Source of the DNA: Patescibacteria group bacterium
Lineage (GTDB): Bacteria > Patescibacteriota > JABMPQ01 > JAHIRA01
Assembly: GCA_018818905.1 (NCBI GenBank)
Contig: JAHIRA010000092.1
Coordinates: 1-12,737 of the forward strand
Direction: 5' to 3'
Length of the DNA: 12,737 bases
The notes beneath the pieces are model-generated. The model worked only from the letters and a program-made list of their open reading frames with translations, was not told the origin of the DNA and did no database searches. This document shows, piece by piece, positions 6,458-12,737 of the stretch. The translations under genes were made by a program, and so were the position numbers. Positions within the stretch are counted from its first letter, which is position 1; each line of letters starts with the position of its first letter.

Positions 6458-6488
6458 GAAAAAGCCCGCACCATTGTTGGTTTGGGCT
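6458..6488 (-). terminator. Rho-independent terminator of the canonical Nudix gene
   Basis: AGCCC (6463-6467) pairs with GGGCT (6484-6488) and ACCA (6470-6473) with TGGT (6478-6481) across a small internal loop. On the minus strand it is followed by TTTTT (6463-6459). The base sequence resembles the terminator at 5448-5468 (both contain AGCCCGCACC). Confidence 0.75.
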
Positions 6489-6523
6489 GGGAACAAAGAG
6501 CGACGGGCAAGGCTAGTTAGCAC

Positions 6524-7288
6524 CTACCCAACTTGTATTTCCGTATTTCTGTCTGCCTGTTGAAGATGAAACTTCAACCGGAGGGCTGCCGTGGCGGTCA
6601 AGCCACAGTAGTCGGGAGAGTCGCAGGCCTCGTCAAGCGGCACGAAAACGGCACCACTAATGACTTCCAAAAGATTGGTCGCTTTGATGCCGGCCGCTTT
6701 CTTGGCTTCGGCTCGCGCTTTCATTTTGGCCTTGAAGTCTTCGGTGAGAACAACGCCACGTGACGTTTCCTCGACCACACCTTCCTTGACCTCGAAGCCA
6801 AAGAAGTAGACCAAGCTCCGACCGTTGGTGCTGTTCTCAACCCCACTATTGGGGTTGATAGGATTGCCCAATTGAATGGGCGCTCCAACCTCGAAACCAC
6901 CCGTCTCCTCGAGAATCTCCCGAAGCGCCGCATCTTCAACCTTCTCGCCAGTCTCCTTGAAACCACGAGGGGCATTGAGAATGTTGGCCTCAGTATTCAT
7001 GAGTTTACGATACTGTGAGAGCATAGCCACATGAACCGTGCCATCCAGGGCCCGGTAGTAAACCATGTTCACTGGACCTCCATTCTCATCCCACATGACG
7101 GCATCGTAGCCAAAGCCGTTAGGGAGCTGGCACCAGCCATAGACCACGCTGATGTTCATGCCCGGATGACGCAACACGACCTGTTGTGCACCCGTGACCT
7201 GAAGCCCATCAATACGGACTTCCCACTTGGCCTGGCCTTTTTTGTCTTCGGGGATGGGCTGATACGGAAATTTATCTTCGTGACTCAT
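6524..7288 (-). CDS. Nudix hydrolase, canonical Nudix box
   Basis: A 254-residue enzyme expected to hydrolyse a nucleoside diphosphate linked to another group, using Mg2+ or Mn2+. The complete Nudix box is visible: G109-x5-E115-x7-R123-E124-x2-E127-E128-x-G130. Only the last hydrophobic position (G131) departs from consensus. An INPNSGVENST loop (144-154) and a C-terminal helix (about 227-245) follow. The substrate (ADP-ribose, dNTP, sugar nucleotide or other) cannot be assigned. The start is ATG with TGAGG (7299-7295) 6 nt upstream. A Lys/Ala-rich insert at 186-203 looks helical. The gene is G+C rich (35 of 60 bases at 6901-6960) compared with gpmI. It sits between two related genes that lack the box; it starts MSHE like the upstream one. 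Confidence 0.88.
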   Translation of the reverse strand: MSHEDKFPYQPIPEDKKGQAKWEVRIDGLQVTGAQQVVLRHPGMNISVVYGWCQLPNGFGYDAVMWDENGGPVNMVYYRALDGTVHVAMLSQYRKLMNTEANILNAPRGFKETGEKVEDAALREILEETGGFEVGAPIQLGNPINPNSGVENSTNGRSLVYFFGFEVKEGVVEETSRGVVLTEDFKAKMKARAEAKKAAGIKATNLLEVISGAVFVPLDEACDSPDYCGLTATAALRLKFHLQQADRNTEIQVG

Positions 7289-7391
7289 AGCAAACCTCAG
7301 AGACGCGCCTTTTTCCTTTGTTGTTTTATAGGCTGTCTCTTTGGGTTTCTGTTTTACGGCTAAACCTTTTCAACAGAAGCATTTTGCTATT

Positions 7392-7413
7392 TTGAGGGGC
7401 TCAACCACCTCAA
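7392..7413. other. Intergenic hairpin without T-tract between two Nudix-family genes
   Basis: TTGAGG (7392-7397) pairs with CCTCAA (7408-7413), with further GG/CC pairing inside. It lies 5 nt after the stop of the upstream gene on the minus strand. No run of T follows on either strand, so an intrinsic terminator is not supported; mRNA 3'-end protection or pausing are options. Confidence 0.4.
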
Positions 7414-7417
7414 GAAT

Positions 7418-8167
7418 TTATGTGGCAAATGGAATCTTGCCACAACGGAGCGCTTTGTACCACGCCCCAATCAGGAGTAAAGAAGAGATTTTTCCTTCGT
7501 CTATTCTCTCCTCAATCTCCTCTGGTTCAACAAGTTGAAATTGAAGCGGACTTCGGCGAGTTTGCTTCTCGCCATTATTCCACTTCAGTATTGCCTCTTC
7601 GTAGGCCTCTTCTGTAACCTCTACCTCCACACAGTAGATCTGGGATCGCGTATTCATCGTCCCTGACTCCTCGTGAACAAAACCAAGATGACTCCAAGAG
7701 TAACTTTCAGCTGCTTCAATCAGCCACTGCAGTTTCTTGTCTTGAAGTTCTTGAAGTTGCTGCTCGCTTGGTTCAGGATCTTCAGTGAACGATTGTGGAA
7801 ACTCTCTTTGCCATACTCCAATAGGAAAACGGTGCTTATTGGTTAGTAGGATGTGTTTCTTGTTAACAATCACCACAGCCACCGCTCCGCCCGAGTACTT
7901 GACTTCATATGGACACTGTTCCTCGGTGAAAGGGTTTTGAACCGTGTAGGTCACATGCCACATTGGCGTCATAATATTTTTTCTCACCTCTTCGACTCCA
8001 ACCAGGCCCCATTCACCGCGACATACATCACCAACTTTTTGAGGCCAGAAATGCCTCGGAAGTCCCGCCTTTTCTAGGGAGGGCCAAATCTTTCCTTCCA
8101 AGACATCAGTCTGAATCTCTTTGAGGGCTTTTCTTTTCTTCCTCTTTTTTTCTTTTTCATGACTCAC
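7418..8167 (-). CDS. Nudix-fold protein with degenerate Nudix box
   Basis: A 249-residue protein starting at GTG (8167) with AGGAGG (8177-8172) 4 nt upstream. After a very lysine-rich N-terminus (residues 5-13), the Nudix beta-sheet frame is recognisable: GGAVAVVIVNKKHILLTNKH (93-112), REFPQSF (121-127, where active enzymes have ELPxGxxE), and MNTRSQIYCVEVEV (171-184). A family-like C-terminal helix DEGKISSLLLIGAWYKAL is at 223-240. At the place of REx2EExG the protein reads QWLIEAAESYSW (147-158), so the Arg-Glu pair and at least one metal-binding Glu are gone. It is probably not a hydrolase of the usual mechanism. It lies 129 nt upstream of the canonical Nudix gene with no intrinsic terminator between, so they may be cotranscribed. 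Its role is unknown. Confidence 0.65.
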   Translation of the reverse strand: MSHEKEKKRKKRKALKEIQTDVLEGKIWPSLEKAGLPRHFWPQKVGDVCRGEWGLVGVEEVRKNIMTPMWHVTYTVQNPFTEEQCPYEVKYSGGAVAVVIVNKKHILLTNKHRFPIGVWQREFPQSFTEDPEPSEQQLQELQDKKLQWLIEAAESYSWSHLGFVHEESGTMNTRSQIYCVEVEVTEEAYEEAILKWNNGEKQTRRSPLQFQLVEPEEIEERIDEGKISSLLLIGAWYKALRCGKIPFAT

Positions 8168-8243
8168 CTGGCCTCCTATGCGTCTCTAACGCTTTGAAGG
8201 GTTGCAAGGAACAACGTGCCCAAAATAGGCTAATCACCATAAC

Positions 8244-8267
8244 AAAAAAAGGCTTTTTGGTCAAGCC
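8244..8267 (-). terminator. Rho-independent terminator of the spermidine-synthase-like gene
   Basis: On the minus strand GGCTT (8267-8263) pairs with AAGCC (8255-8251) across a 7-nt loop and is followed directly by TTTTTTT (8250-8244). The stem is short, but the T-tract is long and uninterrupted. Confidence 0.75.
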
Positions 8268-8304
8268 ATAATAAACCTTTATTTAAGCCAACTGTAGGCC
8301 AATA

Positions 8305-9789
8305 TTACTTAATAGCCTCCCAATACATCCCCACCGTCTGCTGCTCTATATCTGACTTATTATCGGAAAAATAAGCCTCCTCTGGGTCATATTCTATTCT
8401 CTCTACATCAAAAAAATCCACAGCCATGAGCCTGATTGTCTCATTCTTAATGTCCCACAAAACATCAAAATCAAGCTCATCAAAGGAGCCTAGAAAAAGA
8501 TAATTCCAAGTATCACCAACCTTGGCGCTATATGAGCTAGGAAAAGCTTTGGCAAAAGAATTGGCCATCTTCTGATAGTAAGTCACGCCAACACTAGGCG
8601 CATTGATATTGACTGCGACGATTCCCTGATCACTCAGCTTGCTTTTGACCAGAGAGAAGAATTCTGTCGTGGCCAAATGCGCCGGGACAAAAGCTTCTTG
8701 GCCATAGGTATCAATAAAGATAAGGTCGTACTTTTCTTGAGTGGAATACAAGTATGCTCGAGCATCAGCAATAACTGTGGTCTCGTGGTAATCAAATTCT
8801 CTTCTGGCAATGTCAATTAGCTCTCCATCAATCTCGACTCCGGTGATGTCAAAATCAAAATCATCTCCGGCCAATCTTCTCATTTGATGCGGAATAGTCC
8901 CGCCAGCCACTCCCAAAATCAAAACTTCTCTGTGACGAGTTTCAAAATCTTGCAAATATGGCAAGGCTGAAAAGGAATCCCAATATTTTCCCAAAAGTTC
9001 TTTATGGGGATTATAAACCGATTGCACCGCTGCCCTGGTATTAATAATCAATTCTTTCTCACCGTCTTCTTCAAAAACCCGCACTAACTGATAAGGGGTT
9101 TCTTTAGCCAAAACTTCGTGTGGAGCTTTTTGATAAAACAACGAAGACAGCAAATACAAAGCAATCGGAACAGCCAGCAGACCAAAAACCAAGATACGTT
9201 TTCTAAAATACATAAGTGAGGCTAGAAGTCCCAGAAAAGCCATCGCGAAAATTGTTTCTCTAGCTCCCAAATAAGGAATGGTTACAAAAGAAGGAACAAA
9301 AACACCCAGAATTGACCCTAGGGTAGAAAAAGCAAAAATATTGCCAGCGTCTTTACCTGAATCAACCACATCTTTGGAAATAACTCTGACGGCAAAAGGA
9401 CAGATCATACCGAAGAAAAAAACAGGTAAAGAAAAAAGAACCAAAGACAAAATCAACAAACCCACTACCATAAACGGTGCTTCAAAAAAAATAACTCCTT
9501 TGTTAAAAGGAGAAAAAACACCATCAAAGACAACCGTGACAAGAGAAATAATCAGACTACCAACAATGCCGATTTTAAACAAATTTTTCTGGTCTGGTTT
9601 TTTGTCGGCCAACTTGCCACCATACCAATACCCAAACGACAAGGCAGTCAGCACTACCCCAATAATCGCGCCCCAAACAAAAAGTGAAGTTCCAAAATAA
9701 GGTGCAAAAAGCCGCGACATAGCCATTTCTAAGGCCATGCTTTCTGCCCCCATAATAAGAACAAAAAGGTAAATGAGATTTTTTGTCAT
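8305..9789 (-). CDS. Membrane protein with spermidine-synthase-like SAM domain
   Basis: A 494-residue fusion. Residues 1-220 contain about seven or eight membrane segments, including conserved-looking ESMALEMAMSRLFAPYFG and FFFGMICPFAVRV. Residues 230-440 are a soluble spermidine-synthase-type Rossmann domain: LGVAGGT (292-298), GVEID (317-321, acidic ribose contact), ADARAYL (341-347), and LIFIDTYGQ (356-364). In classical SpeE the last region has a DxxD pair contacting the amine substrate; here D360 is followed by G363, so the second Asp is missing and aminopropyl transfer is doubtful. Such fused forms are common in bacterial genomes and mostly uncharacterised. The start ATG has no Shine-Dalgarno sequence. 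The gene begins 38 nt after the glutaredoxin stop and probably shares its promoter. Confidence 0.8.
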   Translation of the reverse strand: MTKNLIYLFVLIMGAESMALEMAMSRLFAPYFGTSLFVWGAIIGVVLTALSFGYWYGGKLADKKPDQKNLFKIGIVGSLIISLVTVVFDGVFSPFNKGVIFFEAPFMVVGLLILSLVLFSLPVFFFGMICPFAVRVISKDVVDSGKDAGNIFAFSTLGSILGVFVPSFVTIPYLGARETIFAMAFLGLLASLMYFRKRILVFGLLAVPIALYLLSSLFYQKAPHEVLAKETPYQLVRVFEEDGEKELIINTRAAVQSVYNPHKELLGKYWDSFSALPYLQDFETRHREVLILGVAGGTIPHQMRRLAGDDFDFDITGVEIDGELIDIARREFDYHETTVIADARAYLYSTQEKYDLIFIDTYGQEAFVPAHLATTEFFSLVKSKLSDQGIVAVNINAPSVGVTYYQKMANSFAKAFPSSYSAKVGDTWNYLFLGSFDELDFDVLWDIKNETIRLMAVDFFDVERIEYDPEEAYFSDNKSDIEQQTVGMYWEAIK

Positions 9790-9827
9790 AGCTAGTTCAT
9801 GACCCAGAAATACCGAAACACACCCAA

Positions 9828-10073
9828 TTATTCTTTGATATCCAGAAGCTCATTAATCTTGTCTTTGTCAAAACCAATCACTACTTCGTCATTTATCCAT
9901 ACTTGTGGAACACCCATTTGACCTGACTTTTTGACCATGGTTTCAGCTTGCTTTTGATCCTGAGAAACATCAATTTCTTCGTATTCGATATTCTTCTCCT
10001 CGAGGTATTCCTTGAGCATGGTGCAATAGGGGCAAGTAGGAGTCGAGAAAACTTTAATGGTTTCGTCGCCCAT
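9828..10073 (-). CDS. Glutaredoxin-family protein (CPYC)
   Basis: An 81-residue thiol-disulphide oxidoreductase spanning one full glutaredoxin/NrdH fold. The active site is TCPYC (C14, C17). The cis-proline loop is GVPQV (P56) and the C-terminal GFDKDKI occupies the place of the usual Gly-Phe/Asp motif. CPYC is typical of dithiol glutaredoxins, but small NrdH- or mycoredoxin-like proteins share the fold, so whether glutathione or thioredoxin reductase reduces it is open. No signal peptide is seen, so it should be cytoplasmic. The ATG follows an A-run with no Shine-Dalgarno sequence. It is the first gene of a probable two-gene unit with the spermidine-synthase-like protein, under a good -35/-10 promoter at 10152-10180. 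Confidence 0.9.
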   Translation of the reverse strand: MGDETIKVFSTPTCPYCTMLKEYLEEKNIEYEEIDVSQDQKQAETMVKKSGQMGVPQVWINDEVVIGFDKDKINELLDIKE

Positions 10074-10151
10074 TTTTTTGGATTAGTTCACTATTTTTTA
10101 TCACAAATGATGCTTGGCCCTTCCGGGCAGAACAAAAAGAACTCACTGATT

Positions 10152-10180
10152 ATTATAACGATCTTTCTTCGTTTTGGAAA
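10152..10180 (-). promoter_or_regulatory. Promoter of the glutaredoxin unit
   Basis: Minus-strand TTTCCA (10180-10175), an exact 17-nt spacer, and a perfect TATAAT (10157-10152). It starts 5 nt after the gpmI stop. The transcript would have a leader of about 70 nt containing a small hairpin, GCCC (10117-10120) with GGGC (10125-10128), whose role is unknown. Confidence 0.65.
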
Positions 10181-10185
10181 GTCCA

Positions 10186-11787
10186 TTACATAACTCTTCT
10201 CAAATCCACCCCTGTCATTTCATCTGAAGGAGATAGATTGAAGTATGACAAAATTGTTGGGGCAATGTCAGCCAGCACACCTGTAACAGGTTTTGAGAAT
10301 AAATCTAGATTTGAACAAGGTGCCACTTCGTTTTTGAGATTGTCATCAACAAGAATGAATGGCACCGGATAGGTGCTATGTTCTTTGTCTATATCGCCTG
10401 AGATTCTATTGGCTAATTCTTCAACATTGCCATGGTCAGCCGTGATGATAGCTACTCCCTTTTTTTGCCTTATTAGGGCAATGAGATTCTTTAGATTTTC
10501 ATCAATAGATTTAACTGCTGCCACCGAGGCTTGCATATTACCTGTATGAGCCACCATGTCGGAATTGGCGTAGTTAATGAGGTAGAAGTTAAAAATGTTG
10601 GACTTGATCTGCTCCATTAGTTTTTCTGTAACTTCAAAGGAAGACATTTGGGGCAAGAGATCATAACTTTCTACCACCGGAGAAGGAACCAGAATTCTTT
10701 GCTCCCCTGGCAGGGGATCTTCGCGCAGAGCGTTGAAAAAAAATGTGACATGAGCGTATTTTTCTGTTTCGGCCACGTGAAGCTGCTTGAGACCATGATC
10801 ACTGATAGTTTGACCCAGATAGGTCTTGACCTCTTCCCTGGGGAAAGCTATCTCTGTCTTTAGATCTGAGGAATATTTGGTAAATGAGGTAAACTGTAAG
10901 TTTTTGATTTTGTCTCTCTTAAATTCGACGAAATCATCATCAATAAAGGCCGATGTTATCTGTCTAGCTCGATCAGATCTATAATTAAAGAAAACAACGC
11001 TATCATTATCTTCAACAGTTGCCACCGGCCGCCCACGATGAGTGACAACCACTGGCTCTATTTGCTCGTCATAGATTTCTTTTTGATAGAATTCTTGCAG
11101 TTTTTCTAGTGGCTTTTCTGTCGTCTCGTTGGCTTCTCCTTTGGTTATAGCGTTGTAGGCTTTGGCTATTCTATCCCAAGTGTTATTTCTATCCATGCCA
11201 AAAAAGCGCCCACCCATGGTGGCTATTTTTCCGACCTTAGTTTTCTTCATTCGATGCTGAAGTTCCTTCATAAAAATGGCGGCCGAATCTTTGGGACTAT
11301 CTCGTCCATCTAGAAAAAGGTGAATAAAAACATTTTTGAACTTGTTTATCTTACAAAGTTCTAGCAAGGCATAAAGATGTTCTTGGCTAGCATGGACTCC
11401 CCCCGAACCCAAAAGACCCATCAGGTGAAGAGAACTTTTGTTGGCTTTGGCGTGTTCTATGGATTTGAGCAGAGCTTGATTCTGGAAAAATTTCTGCGTC
11501 TCGATGTCATAGTTAATGCGATACAAATTTTGCTTGACAATTCTGCCACAACCAATAGTAAAGTGCCCCACTTCAGAATTGCCTATTTCTCCAAAAGGTA
11601 GCCCGACACTCTGACCGGAAGCTTGCAATAATGTACTAGGATAAGTTCTGAGTAAGTAATCAAAAAAAGACGGCTCCGCTTTGGTGACCGCATTAGCTTC
11701 ATAATCTTCGGTTACCCCCCAGCCGTCCAAGATAATAAGAACAACTGGTCTAGAAGTCGAGGCAGTCGGTGCAGCTATGGTTGTCAT
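10186..11787 (-). CDS. gpmI: 2,3-bisphosphoglycerate-independent phosphoglycerate mutase
   Basis: Interconverts 3- and 2-phosphoglycerate in glycolysis, using two Mn2+ ions and a phosphoserine intermediate. All family blocks are present: LDGWG (20-24), GNSEVGH with the catalytic Ser71, GLLGSGGVHAS, FLDGRDSPKDS, NYRSDRARQ, KYAHVTFF, YANSDMVAHTG, ITADHGNVE, and HSTYPVPF. At 533 residues it is slightly longer than the usual 510-515. The start ATG lies inside the 3' end of the upstream 92-residue gene (38-nt overlap) with only a weak GAAAG-like ribosome site, so translational coupling is likely; no later Met precedes the first block. It probably shares the promoter at 12036-12044. No terminator was found after its stop, where the glutaredoxin promoter begins. 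Confidence 0.97.
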   Translation of the reverse strand: MTTIAAPTASTSRPVVLIILDGWGVTEDYEANAVTKAEPSFFDYLLRTYPSTLLQASGQSVGLPFGEIGNSEVGHFTIGCGRIVKQNLYRINYDIETQKFFQNQALLKSIEHAKANKSSLHLMGLLGSGGVHASQEHLYALLELCKINKFKNVFIHLFLDGRDSPKDSAAIFMKELQHRMKKTKVGKIATMGGRFFGMDRNNTWDRIAKAYNAITKGEANETTEKPLEKLQEFYQKEIYDEQIEPVVVTHRGRPVATVEDNDSVVFFNYRSDRARQITSAFIDDDFVEFKRDKIKNLQFTSFTKYSSDLKTEIAFPREEVKTYLGQTISDHGLKQLHVAETEKYAHVTFFFNALREDPLPGEQRILVPSPVVESYDLLPQMSSFEVTEKLMEQIKSNIFNFYLINYANSDMVAHTGNMQASVAAVKSIDENLKNLIALIRQKKGVAIITADHGNVEELANRISGDIDKEHSTYPVPFILVDDNLKNEVAPCSNLDLFSKPVTGVLADIAPTILSYFNLSPSDEMTGVDLRRVM

Positions 11788-12028
11788 CTTTTTCTTTCAC
11801 AATTTTTTGAATAGTCTCTTTAATGATTCTATCTGATTCGTCCATGGATTGGCAAATCTCTTTGCGTTGGACATCATCTTCTACTTTCTGACATTTGATA
11901 GCCTCCTGATTTCTGTCATAGACCATTCTAGTTACAGCAAGCAAAACTTTGTCCGCCAATTCTTCGGGGACTTCTTGTTCTTGAAGATAGTGAATGATAG
12001 GTTTTTGTTTGTAGCTTTTGTTGTCCAT
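11750..12028 (-). CDS. Small Cys-containing helical protein of unknown function, upstream of gpmI
   Basis: A 92-residue, mostly charged and probably alpha-helical protein with four cysteines, C46, C59 and a terminal C86-x2-C89 (HSCTDCLDF). The CxxC and C46/C59 could bind a metal or form disulphides, but no family was recognised. That it is real is supported by its position: an extended -10 box 7 nt before the ATG, a reading frame with no better alternative, and a 38-nt overlap with the start of gpmI. There is no Shine-Dalgarno sequence, so the mRNA is likely leaderless. Cotranscription with gpmI is likely; a functional link with glycolysis is only a guess from position. Confidence 0.65.
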   Translation of the reverse strand: MDNKSYKQKPIIHYLQEQEVPEELADKVLLAVTRMVYDRNQEAIKCQKVEDDVQRKEICQSMDESDRIIKETIQKIVKEKDDNHSCTDCLDF

Positions 12029-12035
12029 TTATTTG

Positions 12036-12044
12036 ATTGTAGCA
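12036..12044 (-). promoter_or_regulatory. Extended -10 promoter of the 92-residue gene and gpmI
   Basis: On the minus strand TGC precedes TACAAT (12041-12036), an extended -10 element. Seven nt separate it from the ATG, so transcription should begin at or beside the start codon. It lies in the divergent intergenic region shared with xth. Confidence 0.55.
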
Positions 12045-12160
12045 TAAAATTACTCTCGTTACCAGCAAGTATTCTAAACTTTGTCTTCCCAACCTTCTCT
12101 TGTCATAGAGCAAGCATTAATTTAAGATGAAAGCAAACACACTCTCAATAATAAAATTTC

Positions 12161-12737
12161 ATGAAAATTATTTCTTGGAATATCAACGGCATTAGAGCCG
12201 CCGAGAAAAAAGGATTTTTGACTTGGCTAGCCAAAGTGAGCCCGGACATCATGTGTCTTCAGGAAATTAAAGCTATGCCAGATCAGTTAGAGCTGAAACT
12301 TAGAGAACCAAATGGCTACCACACGTACTGGAATCCAGCCGAAAGAAAAGGCTACAGTGGAACAGCCATCTTAAGTAAGAAAAAACCCAAAAGCATCAAG
12401 ACAAATTTTGGCAGCCGCTCTATTTTGTCCAAAGAAGGCCGCCTGATTGAAGCTGATTTTGGAGATTTTATTTTGTTAAATATTTATTTTCCTAACGGTA
12501 AAATGGACGGTCGCCTTGAATACAAAATGAAATTTTATGATGCATTTCTTAAATATGCCAATAAGCTCAAGCAAAAAAGAAAGAAAATTATTTTCTGTGG
12601 TGACATCAACACCGCACACAAAGAAATAGATCTTTTTCATCCCAAAACCAATCAAAAAACTTCCGGTTTCTTGCCTCAAGAAAGAGCCTGGCTTGATAAG
12701 GTAGTCAAACACGGCTATCTCGACACGCTTCGTGAAT
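12161..12737 (+). CDS. xth: Exodeoxyribonuclease III / AP endonuclease, 3' partial
   Basis: The first 192 residues of an ExoIII/ExoA-type enzyme that cuts DNA at abasic sites and removes 3' blocking groups in base excision repair. The gene runs off the window end. Diagnostic motifs are MKIISWNINGIRAA at the N-terminus (N7 near the metal site), CLQEIKA with metal-ligand Glu35, SGTAILSK, LNIYFPNG, FCGDIN (Asp/Asn catalytic pair), the AHKEIDL...PK block, and GFLPQERAWLD. Roughly 60-70 residues remain, including the final SDH-type motif that cannot be seen. The ATG is not preceded by a Shine-Dalgarno sequence; AATAAT (12147-12152) 8 nt upstream may be a -10 box of a leaderless transcript. It is divergent from the 92-residue/gpmI unit. 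Confidence 0.96.
   Translation, partial: MKIISWNINGIRAAEKKGFLTWLAKVSPDIMCLQEIKAMPDQLELKLREPNGYHTYWNPAERKGYSGTAILSKKKPKSIKTNFGSRSILSKEGRLIEADFGDFILLNIYFPNGKMDGRLEYKMKFYDAFLKYANKLKQKRKKIIFCGDINTAHKEIDLFHPKTNQKTSGFLPQERAWLDKVVKHGYLDTLRE

Noticed and set aside
7296..8190. GCGTCTCT in the leader of the canonical Nudix gene and its complement AGAGACGC in the leader of the upstream Nudix-like gene
   Set aside because: Eight bases in opposite orientation at different distances from the start are not enough to call a shared regulatory site.
9278..9700. 140-residue plus-strand frame opposite the spermidine-synthase-like gene
   Set aside because: It is antisense to membrane-segment coding sequence, Lys/Thr/Pro-biased as expected from the complement of hydrophobic codons, and has no recognisable motif. 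The minus-strand gene is clear.
10117..10128. GCCC-TTCC-GGGC hairpin as a terminator of gpmI
   Set aside because: Only four base pairs, no T-run on either strand, and it lies downstream of the glutaredoxin promoter rather than before it.

Overview
The window looks like a piece of a small, compact bacterial genome, plausibly a Patescibacteria/CPR-type organism, though the sequence does not prove this. Pointers are the fused thioredoxin/CcdA-like membrane protein, the membrane-anchored spermidine-synthase-like protein, many short divergent proteins, short intergenic gaps and several genes with no Shine-Dalgarno sequence. TGA is used as a stop (2397-2399 and 3830-3832), so the CPR lineages that recode UGA are excluded.

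Layout. (1) 2-1344, plus strand: the 3' part of a solo B3/B4-domain protein followed by a SAM methyltransferase, closed by a strong intrinsic terminator. (2) 1395-4042, minus strand: an anti-sigma-type zinc-finger miniprotein, a DAO-family FAD oxidoreductase with a palindrome at its predicted transcription start, and proC. The gap between the oxidoreductase and proC holds a terminator and an 85%-identical 46-bp copy of the 3' end of the oxidoreductase gene. (3) 4113-5378, minus: a secreted or membrane thioredoxin fused to a DsbD/CcdA-like electron-transfer domain. (4) 5489-8167, minus: three consecutive Nudix-fold genes. The middle one has a textbook Nudix box; the outer two have lost its catalytic residues. 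(5) 8305-10073, minus: a glutaredoxin and a membrane spermidine-synthase-like protein in one unit. (6) 10186-12028, minus: a small Cys-containing protein overlapping gpmI (glycolytic phosphoglycerate mutase). (7) 12161-end, plus: the 5' part of exonuclease III.

Two styles of gene are interleaved. The methyltransferase, zinc-finger protein, oxidoreductase and Nudix genes have clear Shine-Dalgarno sequences, and the oxidoreductase and central Nudix genes are visibly G+C rich. proC, the thioredoxin fusion, the spermidine-synthase-like gene, glutaredoxin, the 92-residue protein and xth lack a Shine-Dalgarno sequence; in proC, the 92-residue gene and possibly xth a -10 box lies 6-8 nt from the ATG, as expected for leaderless mRNAs. 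The genes do not form one pathway. Recurring themes are thiol redox (two CxxC proteins), DNA repair and nucleotide handling (xth, Nudix), and proline/amino-acid redox (proC, oxidoreductase).

No rRNA, tRNA, CRISPR array, transposase or phage gene was seen. No gene-free gap exceeds 231 bases.
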